Assembly: GCA_003451935.1 (NCBI GenBank)
Contig: DMJA01000191.1
Coordinates: forward strand, 1-8,130
Source: Verrucomicrobiota bacterium
Lineage (GTDB): Bacteria; Verrucomicrobiota; Kiritimatiellia; CAIQIC01; Lenti-01
Direction of reading: 5' to 3'
DNA length: 8,130 bases
Under the pieces are notes generated by a model, which did not search any database, was not told the origin of the DNA, and saw only the letters and a program-made list of their open reading frames with translations. Numbering within the stretch: position 1 is the first letter of the stretch; each line of letters opens with the position of its first letter. This document shows, piece after piece, positions 6,001 through 8,130 of the stretch. A program made the translations under genes and the position numbers.

Positions 6001-7949
6001 CCGTTGCCCTGCACCTCGTTGAACATTGGCATGACGCCGCCGATGCCGGAAATCACGGGGAAGGTGTAGGAATTGGTGATGGAGAAATTCGTGTGGACGC
6101 CCTCCGGCCCCTGGAACGTATAGCGGACGAAATAATCCATCACGTCGCCCTCTTGCAGGGCGATGCTCATCATCGGCGTGCGCCAGGCGATGCCGGAATT
6201 GGTCATGGCCTGTTCCATCCAGCTTCCACCTTGGATGCGGTACACGCCCTTGGCCGCCAGGTTGGAGGCCAGCGAGTTCGGCGTGATGCCAACCGTGATG
6301 GCGAAATCATTGGTCGCGTGGGGAGCGGTGGGGTCCAGCGCGGCCCGCGTCGAAACATAGGCATCCGCGTTCGACAGGGCCTGGTGCGTGCCCGGCGTGC
6401 CCAACGTGCCGGAAACGATCGTCCACTCGGCGGCATCCCAGACGTCCACCGGATCGCTATAGCCCGCCTTGCGGTAGGCCGCCGAATTCAGGAAGCTCCA
6501 TCCGCCCGGCACCGCCCCGATTTGCCCGTAGATGTCGGACACTCCCCCGCTGGGTTTCAACAGCGCCACCGTGTCGTTGCCATTGAGCGAGGCGATGATG
6601 GCGGCCTGCTGGTTGGCCTGTTTTCCCGGCCAATAGGTGGGGAACGAATTGGTCGAAGCCGCCACCACATGGATGCCGCCCCCCGCCAGCGTGTTGGTCA
6701 AGGCGATGGTCGCCGTCGGCGTCGAGGCGCCATCCAGATAGACGGCCAGCGAATAGCCCGTCAGATCCAGTTCGGAAATGCCGGTGTTGCAGATTTCCAC
6801 GAAGTTCCCGTTGGCCGAAGTGAAAAGGTCCACCACTTCGCTGAGGATGGCGACCGGCGTGATGCCCGGAATGGCGTCGATCAGGTGGAAATCGGAGAAC
6901 ACCAAGCGATGGTCCGAGGCGTAGATGGTCGTCGCCGCCGGCAGCGGCGAACCATATTTGGTCAGGCCGCCCGCGCCATTGGTGTCGCCCGCCGAGCTGT
7001 ACACCTCGCCCGTCGGAGAACCGTAGGCGCTGTTCACGATTTCCTCGCTGAACAGGATGTAGTCCAGCCGGTAGCCATAGATGTCATTGGGGTGGGCGTT
7101 GTCATGCGTCCACGTGTTTGTGCGGCCGGTCTGGACGGCGTCCACCTCCTCCATCCCGATCGTTCCCAGCCGTCCGGAAGGAAACATTTTGTAGGGCAGC
7201 AGCCAGTTGGCGTCCGTGTACCAGGGCAGGTCGAACCCGTCGTTGAAATCGGCGCTCATCGCAGGCAGCCGGCTCTCATAATCCGTCTTGGAGAAATTCA
7301 GGTTTTGCGCGGCCCCTTCGGCACCCTCGATGGTGTCGTTCCAGTCGCCCATGATGGCGTATTCCGTGTCGAGCGGAAGCTGGGCGATCATGTTGGTGAG
7401 GTAATTCACGATCCGGAACATCTCGAACGCCCGCTGGCACCGCTGATTCGGATCCGTGGTGGAGGACTTGGTATGAACCGTGAACACATGGAAGGGATTC
7501 AGCGCGCCCGGGACCTGAATGGTCGCATGCAACGGCCAGCGCATGAATTCCGACGCGGCAGGATCCACCACCGTCTCCTTGATGTGGTCGGTGTAGGTGA
7601 TGGGATATTTGCTCCAGATGCCGACCTTGAAACTGGCATCCATCGTGCCGCCATCGGAAAAGGCCACGTAGGGAAACCCGAGCGTGGCGGCCATTTCCGT
7701 CCATGGCTCCTGGCACTTCGCATACAGCTCCTGGAAACAAACGATGTCCGGTTGCACGCGCGCGATGCTCGCCTGCACTGCGGCATAGTCGTCGTTGGTG
7801 GGAGAGAGGGCCCGGTCGTCGCTCGTGTCGATGCCCCACAGGACGTTGTAGGTCGCGATGCGCAGTTGCACCGCTTGAGCGGAAATCACCGCGCCCAGAA
7901 GCAGAGCTGCTCCCAGAAAAGTGCGGAATAAACCTCTAGGATTTGACAT
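1..7949 (-). CDS. Giant secreted modular protein with N-terminal EEP-family nuclease domain (partial, C-terminus outside window)
   Basis: I read one continuous minus-strand frame from ATG at 7949-7947 to the window edge. It gives 2649 full codons plus two bases and no in-frame stop. Landmarks spread along the gene, including the SDH motif at residue 345, the TSP3 segment near 836, the tandem repeats from 1082 and the last Ig domain from 2555, all fall in the same codon phase, so no frameshift is evident. The chosen ATG gives a clear Sec signal peptide immediately followed by the EEP motif RIATYNV, which fixes the start; no ATG lies in frame just upstream. The Shine-Dalgarno is not ideal: a purine run (GGAGA plus eight G) ends 16 bases before the start. 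The product is inferred to be an exported phosphodiesterase or nuclease carried on a long beta-rich stalk. Its substrate and anchoring are unknown. There are no neighbouring genes in view. Similar proteins would be annotated as lamin tail domain-containing or EEP family protein. Confidence 0.95.
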   Translation of the reverse strand, partial: MSNPRGLFRTFLGAALLLGAVISAQAVQLRIATYNVLWGIDTSDDRALSPTNDDYAAVQASIARVQPDIVCFQELYAKCQEPWTEMAATLGFPYVAFSDGGTMDASFKVGIWSKYPITYTDHIKETVVDPAASEFMRWPLHATIQVPGALNPFHVFTVHTKSSTTDPNQRCQRAFEMFRIVNYLTNMIAQLPLDTEYAIMGDWNDTIEGAEGAAQNLNFSKTDYESRLPAMSADFNDGFDLPWYTDANWLLPYKMFPSGRLGTIGMEEVDAVQTGRTNTWTHDNAHPNDIYGYRLDYILFSEEIVNSAYGSPTGEVYSSAGDTNGAGGLTKYGSPLPAATTIYASDHRLVFSDFHLIDAIPGITPVAILSEVVDLFTSANGNFVEICNTGISELDLTGYSLAVYLDGASTPTATIALTNTLAGGGIHVVAASTNSFPTYWPGKQANQQAAIIASLNGNDTVALLKPSGGVSDIYGQIGAVPGGWSFLNSAAYRKAGYSDPVDVWDAAEWTIVSGTLGTPGTHQALSNADAYVSTRAALDPTAPHATNDFAITVGITPNSLASNLAAKGVYRIQGGSWMEQAMTNSGIAWRTPMMSIALQEGDVMDYFVRYTFQGPEGVHTNFSITNSYTFPVISGIGGVMPMFNEVQGNGNGTDSNDFVEIIAPAGLNMAGYTMTHYNGSDTVDGGEFTYTFPAFTVPDDGVLDANSNHLGFVVVSQVSNNVANTDFLLPEGMQIGPDGLVLYDSFGNILDAIVWLAGASDTYDIGVDDPATVSESVPPGSKTFLHKVGVDTSTDFCPQAPNVVLTATGTWYSAAPTPGALNTQQQSGSVVVAPGDGDHDGLLDNADNCTTTYNPTQTDTDNDGMGDACDTDLDGDGVLNGVDNCPYESNPTQSDIDEDGLGDFCDPDADGDGIPNDEDPEPYNTGKLIIDFEDSNVKGTASDLTPYAIAGRMWVLSNALVVSTSDVSAIIAGTRGAVLKSTAGGIYLQGQLTNGIGDFQFAFARYAADTGVVITPQYNSGSGWVTIATANSTGITNLTTNSTTGVNVGGPVDFRITWTSGNNQDACLDNIRITSYIPPLTGVATCSLNAAVSAPFTGQGHEASFTVGPEGVPYYVIYSPADPIEIGTYHATVTVEDYQMVTGAVFVFSNAVTITQGVASATLPAPLATAYTGLAQTNTFNVTTGLAWSVRYSPTVPVEPGSYNATVAVTGDVHYLGCTNVFTNAVVITQAMATCSLDAPITLLYDGDVHTNTFTVTPGLAWSVAYSPGTPQAAGNYDATVTVTGDSHYVGGTFVFTDAVVITQMMPTCTLAAPIEAIYDGAAHTNTFTVTPGLSWSATYAPSTPPVAIGVYTATVVVVGNASYAGMTSVFADAVTILDPASVVPSPPASVWASFTNANSFTAAWSSVTAATGYQLDVSTSSTFSVESGGGPILSTNLIAFDFAGYLGTETRGTSTFAAANMQSPAYIVRGSGLTPSGNADRFNSTSWTVLGDAATAFSAGDYCEWTIQPLAGYEMSITNLSLNIQRSNTGPSNLNVRASHDSYAGDLIVKTGLPNTTATIPISSNLAWVAGLQGVTGPITFRMAGWWASSTAGALGFEGTGNDILIQGTIAQSSAGSGPDFVPGYSNRAVSGTSAPVTNLAMGVTYYFRVRTVSAGGTSDSSFPAADVTTVDIMPHFNALGTQNATAGEVMSFTVSATGEAPITLALQSTGAAIGSYSFNAGTGQLVYTPPTGDVGTKNFIFTASNTYGVATQTVAVAVTSSSAATIAAWDFFGADAVPTWTAEVYSARMVSSKTITRGSTATPSTGADSFRTTGFKNEGISTASNDYFQVTLAADAGYALSLNSATGKFVGTASFYTNEINYIGVRDQWAYSLDGSTFTLIGSSLDSKSLTRAWDFSGVGALQNVAAGTTVTLRYYASGQTTSGGWGFSSPSDNSYGLDIIGVLASVGGVPILTVSSNALAFGNAVMGANSAEQTYTVSGVNLTNNIVITPPAGFEISTTSGSGFVGSAGSLTLVPTGGSVPQTTIYARFAPTSLGACGGNITHASGGASQKDTAVTGTGTYNAASDIVRDSAFTELSNIAYASYQEGDLTASSLQVGSFTIRDGGAAADADAQATTLTDLTLAIANGAHLRRVALYDGSTEIAEAAGGASVAFSGLNLSAADGGTKTFKVLASFNSAVADNAQLRFTVASATADMGGSLFAAADAGGAATDISGDRNRIEVSATRLAFSSLSAGVGVAQNFSATVQAQDALGNVDLDSTASVTLSQASGSGTLTGGGAQSLVAGSSTWTALQYSVAGVFTISANDGGSLTDITSGNITAANPFDTFADGDFTKTPVWTGDETYWTIASNSTVAAGATGSQTLQMFGAALAETDHLRTQIAAWGVAQEWGLWVGRRAQALTAGNRMFIWLYANEADLESATVDGYRLAMGDDSGADEIVLERITDGAVASTVLTSAAGLVNGLTDIGFLIRVTRNSSGRWELFTSTLPTVNASGNTAADFPADATLSQGTGTDSTYTPAANGYFGLAASHQTGASSIVGGEFDQIYFTPITTQAPAFTGGTGPYSTTSGVALAFTETASGEPPPTLALKSTTASAGSYTFVTNTGVLTYTPPQADGGATKTFTFTASNSTGVATQTVSVVVTAASAP
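3..287 (-). other. Ig-like domain, copy B, residues about 2555-2649, cut near the window edge
   Basis: It reads QAPAFTGGTGPYSTTSGVAL, FTETASGEPPPTLALKST, GSYTFVTNTGVLTYTPPQ and TKTFTFTASNSTGVATQT, then VVVTAASAP at the edge. It matches copy A (residues 1676-1765) along its length, including ASGE-P-P-TLAL-ST, GSY-F...TG.L.YTPP and FTASN..GVATQTV. The gene continues beyond position 1, so further copies or modules are likely. Confidence 0.75.
294..980 (-). other. LamG/concanavalin-like domain, residues about 2324-2552
   Basis: This module of about 229 residues starts NPFDTFADGDFTKTPVWTGD, a common opening (F.DGDFT..P.WTGD...W.I) of exported beta-sandwich domains. It continues with GSQTLQMFGAALAETDHLRT, QEWGLWVGRRAQALTAG, NRMFIWLYANEADLESAT, VDGYRLAMGDDSGADEI, VLERITDGAV, LTDIGFLIRVTRNSSGRWEL and ends GYFGLAASHQTGASS and FDQIYFTPI. 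The order W.W.R.. then G.W.L....GYFGL...HT...FDQIY is the concanavalin/LamG fold signature. A sugar or surface-binding role is possible, not demonstrated. Confidence 0.72.
990..1280 (-). other. Invasin/filamin-like Ig domain, residues about 2224-2320
   Basis: The domain opens VSATRLAFSSLSAGVGVAQN, then FSATVQAQDALGNVDLDST, ASVTLSQASGSGTLTG and AGVFTISANDGGSLTDITS. The pattern F.V.AQDA.GN.D.D...SVTLS...GSG.L..G....L.AG..TW..L.YS..G.F.I.A is typical of Ig domains that describe or carry adhesin stalks, near filamin or Big_1-type folds. It directly joins a LamG-like module. The TWTALQYSVAG stretch is the usual E/F strand pair. Confidence 0.72.
1281..1757 (-). other. Conserved beta-rich domain of unnamed family, residues about 2065-2223
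   Basis: It begins NAASDIVRDSAFTELSNIAY, then YQEGDLTASSLQVGSFTIRD, GGAAADADAQATTLTDLTL, LRRVALYDGSTEIAEA, VAFSGLNLSAADGGTKTF, VADNAQLRFTVASATAD and ends AATDISGDRNRIEV. The chain of FTIRDGGA.DAD...TTLT.LT, LRR.ALYDG and AADGGTKTF.V is a pattern I recall from exported giant proteins of Bacteroidota, usually directly after a domain ending in GTGTY, exactly as here. I cannot name a Pfam family. No enzyme motif is visible; a structural beta-sandwich is likely. Confidence 0.6.
1764..2096 (-). other. ASH/PapD-like beta-sandwich domain, residues about 1952-2062
   Basis: The segment reads VPILTVSSNALAFGNAVMG, EQTYTVSGVNLTNNIVIT, PPAGFEISTTSGSGF, SLTLVPTGGSVPQTTIYARF and APTSLGACGGNITHASGG, ending KDTAVTGTGTY. 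The L.F....G..S..Q.Y.VSG.NLT..I.I..P.GFEIS layout with a later IY.RF.PTS.G...G.I...S is widespread in exported proteins of Bacteroidota and PVC phyla. It resembles ASH or choice-of-anchor-D-type Ig domains, in which averaged beta strands pack without catalysis. It probably acts as a stalk or docking element. I do not assign a family name beyond that. Confidence 0.68.
2112..2651 (-). other. Jelly-roll-like domain, residues about 1767-1946, related to the FN3 insert
   Basis: It starts TIAAWDFFGADAVPTWTAEV and includes KTITRGSTATPSTGADSFR, NDYFQVTLAADAGYALSL, NYIGVRDQWAYSLDGSTF, AGTTVTLRYYASGQTTSGG and closes NSYGLDIIGVL. The opening A-W/F-D-F-x-G, the central YF-x-V-T-L-A..AGY sheet, and the closing GLDI-I-G strand match the inserted domain at residues 1426-1620 in order. 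Length is about 180 residues. Such modules are frequent in exported proteins of PVC bacteria; binding of glycans or partners is possible but not shown. Its DNA remains GC-rich, unlike the insert. Confidence 0.6.
2655..2924 (-). other. Ig-like domain, copy A, residues about 1676-1765
   Basis: The domain reads PHFNALGTQNATAGEVMSF, VSATGEAPITLALQSTGA, GSYSFNAGTGQLVYTPP, then VGTKNFIFTASNTYGVATQT. This is the putative-Ig pattern (He_PIG/cadherin-like) in which TAG or TSG starts, TG.L.YTPP turns and F.ASN..GVAT.TV.V closes. It is clearly related to the domain at residues 2555-2649, with about 90 residues each and shared codons over the SNTYGVATQ region. It sits between the FN3 and the second jelly-roll domain and is likely a structural spacer. 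Confidence 0.75.
2931..3797 (-). other. Fibronectin type III domain apparently split by an insertion, residues about 1385-1425 and 1621-1671
   Basis: The N-terminal half reads PPASVWASFTNANSFTAAW then ATGYQLDVSTSSTFS, the A to C strands of an FN3 domain. The matching second half appears only about 195 residues later: DFVPGYSNRAVSGTSA, VTNLAMGVTYYFRVRTVS and GGTSDSS, the usual E to G strands with Y-Y-F-R-V-R. Exported PVC-group proteins often carry the uninterrupted form in which YQLDVSTSSTF is followed at once by a VPGYSNR-type turn. The two halves therefore look like one FN3 with another domain inserted at the loop between them. The halves together are of normal FN3 length, about 90 residues. 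Confidence 0.72.
3090..3674 (-). other. Domain of about 195 residues inserted within the FN3, residues about 1426-1620
   Basis: The insert begins GGGPILSTNLIAFDFAGYLG and includes NMQSPAYIVRGSGLTPSG, YCEWTIQPLAGYEMSITNLS, NLNVRASHDSYAGDL, ITFRMAGWWASSTAG and ends GNDILIQGTIAQSSAG. The order of a leading I-A-F-D-F-x-G strand, a mid Y/F-x-W-T/Q strand, an 'LAGYEM(S/T)' sheet segment and a closing D-I-x-I/IQGT strand suggests a jelly-roll fold, the same class as the module at residues 1767-1946. In DNA, positions 3301-3420 are 50 percent GC by direct count against 72 percent for 6661-6720, and codons such as TCA, CTA, TTG and CAA cluster here. Confidence 0.6.
3810..4706 (-). repeat. Four tandem Ig-like (MBG/YDG-type) repeats of 74-76 residues, residues 1082-1380
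   Basis: Four consecutive copies start at residues 1082, 1157, 1231 and 1305 (DNA starts 4706, 4481, 4259, 4037). Each has a core of A..Y.G..HTNTFTVTPGL, a W-S-aromatic strand, YSP..P...G.Y.ATV.V.G, and a terminal VFT.AVVITQ. Copies 2 to 4 are closest to one another; copy 1 is the most divergent (its core reads FTGQGHEASFTVGPEG). The pattern resembles MBG/YDG-type Ig folds that build stalks in bacterial surface proteins. The period of about 222-228 bases is visible in the DNA. No frame shift occurs across the array, so expansion or contraction by a unit would keep the gene open. Confidence 0.85.
4716..5171 (-). other. Jelly-roll/CBM-like domain, residues about 927-1078
   Basis: Directly after the TSP3 repeats comes a module beginning KLIIDFEDSNVKGTAS, continuing with YAIAGRMWVLSNALVV, GTRGAVLKSTAGG, GIGDFQFAFARYAAD, YNSGSGWVTIATAN, VDFRITWTSGNNQDACLDNI and ending RITSYIPP. 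The order (F..FED start, description of a sheet, then DN-I-R-I near the end) is the common pattern of exported beta-sandwich domains that precede Ig repeats in PVC and Bacteroidota proteins. A carbohydrate-binding role is possible for this fold, but no binding residues can be assigned. Confidence 0.6.
5193..5444 (-). repeat. Thrombospondin type 3 calcium-binding repeats, residues about 836-919
   Basis: The stretch is packed with Asp-rich DxDxDGxxD loops: DGDHDGLLDNADNC, DTDNDGMGDACD, DLDGDGVLNGVDNC, DIDEDGLGDFCD and DADGDGIPNDEDPEP. Two NPTQ-D connectors join them. C849, C869, C885 and C905 sit at the positions used for the disulfide ladder in TSP3 segments. These repeats wrap around calcium ions and rigidify. 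Here they separate the LTD region from the long stalk, so a calcium-dependent stiff hinge is a reasonable inference. The DNA itself is repetitive in the same places (gccgtcgccgtc-type runs). Confidence 0.92.
5472..6053 (-). other. Lamin-tail domain 2 (LTD), residues about 633-826
   Basis: A second, longer LTD starts with GGVMPMFNEVQGNGNG and DSNDFVEIIAPAGLNMAGY, the same FNEV, FVEI and L.GY pattern as the first copy. It continues with FTYTFPAFTVPDDGV, HLGFVVVSQ, PDGLVLYDSFGNILDAIVW and closes with WYSAAPTPGALNTQQ, matching the LTD terminal TPG.xN motif. At roughly 190 residues it is longer than a typical LTD of about 120-150, because the region after LDAIVW carries an extra segment (GASDTYDIGVDDPATV and following). 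That segment is where LTD proteins often describe a fragment of the last strands. Confidence 0.82.
6054..6377 (-). other. Beta-rich spacer domain between the two LTDs, residues 525-632
   Basis: About 108 residues link the lamin-tail domains. They begin LSNADAYVSTRAALDP and include ATNDFAITVGITPNS, GVYRIQGGSWMEQAM, GIAWRTPMMSIALQEGD, VMDYFVRYTFQGPEG and TNFSITNSYTFP. The alternating hydrophobic pattern and aromatic residues suggest a compact beta-sandwich, not a disordered linker. I do not recognise a named family with confidence. I recall that spacers of this style sit next to LTDs in exported PVC-group proteins, but that is memory, not a search. No catalytic residues are evident. Confidence 0.5.
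6378..6854 (-). other. Lamin-tail domain 1 (LTD), residues about 366-524
   Basis: The segment opens with VAILSEVVDLF and NGNFVEICNTG, then ELDLTGYSLAVYLDG. This is the usual LTD pattern of an E-rich first strand, FVEI.N.G and LDLTGYSL. It continues with GGIHVVAAS, NGNDTVALLKPSG and ends in a GTPGTHQA motif; LTD domains of secreted bacterial proteins typically close with a similar TPG.xN/H motif. The fold is a small Ig-like beta-sandwich. LTDs commonly occur beside EEP nucleases in exported bacterial proteins, and a role in binding a surface, nucleic acid or partner is an inference. Confidence 0.82.
6879..7868 (-). other. Endonuclease/exonuclease/phosphatase (EEP, DNase I-like) domain, residues about 28-357
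   Basis: The EEP signature motifs appear in the correct order: RIATYNV with N35; PDIVCFQEL with metal-binding E74; FTVHTKS with H159; YAIMGDWND with D202 and N204; GYRLDYILF with D296; and ASDHRLVFSDF with D346 and H347. These match the metal-binding and catalytic positions of the DNase I-like superfamily, so the domain is expected to be an active metal-dependent phosphodiesterase or phosphatase. Its length of about 330 residues is normal for the family. The family covers DNases, sphingomyelinases and inositol phosphatases. Coupling to a signal peptide and lamin-tail domains favours an extracellular nuclease, but the substrate cannot be decided from sequence alone. Confidence 0.9.
7872..7949 (-). 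other. Sec signal peptide (residues 1-26)
   Basis: The first 26 residues have the classical layout. A short basic n-region carries R5 and R9, a hydrophobic core runs from about F11 to I22 (FLGAALLLGAVI), and a small-residue cleavage motif A24-Q25-A26 follows. Cleavage after A26 would leave the mature chain starting VQLRIATYNV, just at the first strand of the nuclease domain. There is no lipobox cysteine, so a lipoprotein is unlikely. Export across the inner membrane is therefore well supported; the final location (periplasm, surface or medium) is not shown. Confidence 0.9.
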
Positions 7950-8010
7950 ATGAAAGAATGTACTGCCCCCCCCTCTCCGACACAAATACAATTTTAACAA
8001 TTCGGAGGGG
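7950..8010 (-). promoter_or_regulatory. Probable 5' region of the giant gene: AT-rich promoter-like core and purine-rich leader
   Basis: Between 7981 and 8002 lies an AT-rich island in an otherwise GC-rich window; on the minus strand it reads ATTGTTAAAATTGTATTTGT. It includes a TTAAAAT sequence and a TGTATTTG that partly fits the Bacteroidota-type TAnnTTTG element. Downstream come GGAGA (7974-7979 side) and eight G at 7966-7973, ending 16 bases before the ATG. The purine run could serve as a Shine-Dalgarno but is farther than usual. Exact -35/-10 boxes cannot be assigned. Confidence 0.4.
7972..8010. repeat. Inverted repeat flanking the AT-rich core
   Basis: CTCCGA at 7975-7980 is the exact reverse complement of TCGGAG at 8002-8007. 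One T-G wobble (7974/8008, in plus-strand RNA) and two further C-G pairs (7973/8009 and 7972/8010) extend the arms to nine positions. The 21-base space between them is the AT-rich core. It may be an operator for a regulator of the giant gene, or a terminator-like hairpin for something read in the plus direction; there is no T tract after either arm, so an intrinsic terminator is not favoured. Confidence 0.45.
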
Positions 8011-8069
8011 TCGGGCGCATCTGCGATTGGGTGCATCTCACCTGGGATCTGGCACCGGGCATGGGCGGC

Positions 8070-8130
8070 TGTCATCCCGAGCTTGCCTGCCTCGCCGCAG
8101 CCTTGCGCCAAGGCGGGTCGAGGGATCTCG
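8070..8130. repeat. Intergenic dispersed-repeat-like segment with a small hairpin
   Basis: The segment opens GTCATCCCGAGC and closes GTCGAGGGATCTCG, wording that I recall from dispersed non-coding repeats in many bacterial genomes. Within it, GCCTTG at 8100-8105 and CAAGGC at 8109-8114 form a perfect 6-base stem with a 3-base loop. No gene overlaps it. The segment reaches the window edge, so its full length is unknown and the repeat status needs other copies to be confirmed. Confidence 0.35.

Noticed and set aside
7276..7839. Minus-strand open frame of 187 codons within the nuclease region
   Set aside because: The EEP motifs are in the other minus-strand frame; this one has no domain and no signal.
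4983..7931. Plus-strand open frame of 982 codons
   Set aside because: It lies antisense to the EEP, LTD and TSP3 domains, whose motifs are unmistakable on the minus strand; its composition is that of a GC-rich shadow.
8100..8114. Intrinsic terminator
   Set aside because: The 6-base stem is not followed by a T tract on either strand.
7950..8130. Small gene or tRNA upstream of the giant gene
   Set aside because: I found no convincing start with coding character and no cloverleaf-like arrangement in these 181 bases.

Overview
The window is essentially one very large gene on the minus strand. It begins with an ATG at 7949-7947 and stays open, with no stop codon, to position 1, where the window cuts it. 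That is 2649 complete codons with the C-terminus missing. The remaining bases, 7950-8130, are the upstream intergenic region and hold no gene I can support. The DNA is GC-rich with strongly GC-biased codon use. The protein style (Sec signal, nuclease head, lamin-tail domains, thrombospondin type 3 calcium repeats, then a long train of Ig-like, FN3 and jelly-roll modules) resembles giant exported proteins of the PVC group (Verrucomicrobiota/Kiritimatiellota) and some Bacteroidota. I favour a Kiritimatiellota/Verrucomicrobiota-like, probably environmental, bacterium; this is an inference from style, not from a marker gene.

Layout from the N-terminus (high coordinates) to the cut end (low coordinates): signal peptide; endonuclease/exonuclease/phosphatase (EEP) domain with its catalytic residues present; lamin-tail domain 1; a small beta-rich spacer domain; lamin-tail domain 2; a calcium-binding thrombospondin type 3 segment; a jelly-roll-like domain; four tandem Ig-like repeats of about 75 residues; an FN3 domain that appears split by an inserted domain of about 195 residues; an Ig-like domain; a second member of the inserted-domain type; an ASH/PapD-like beta-sandwich; a conserved beta-rich domain; an invasin/filamin-like Ig domain; a LamG-like domain; and a second copy of the earlier Ig-like domain at the cut edge.

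As a working model, the protein is exported. The EEP head would cut phosphodiester or phosphoester bonds outside the cell, for example in extracellular DNA. The lamin-tail domains often accompany such secreted nucleases. The calcium-stiffened segment and more than 1700 residues of beta modules would form a stalk or a carbohydrate/surface-binding region. How it is anchored cannot be judged because the C-terminus is outside the window.

The points most worth a second look are the apparently split FN3 domain, whose insert has lower GC and a different codon flavour; the combination of a nuclease head with a giant modular stalk; the related modules repeated within one chain; and the short upstream region, with an inverted repeat around an AT-rich core and an 8-base G tract just before the start. 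Long open frames on the plus strand (354-3134 and 4983-7931) are antisense shadows produced by near absence of TTA, CTA and TCA codons in the real gene.
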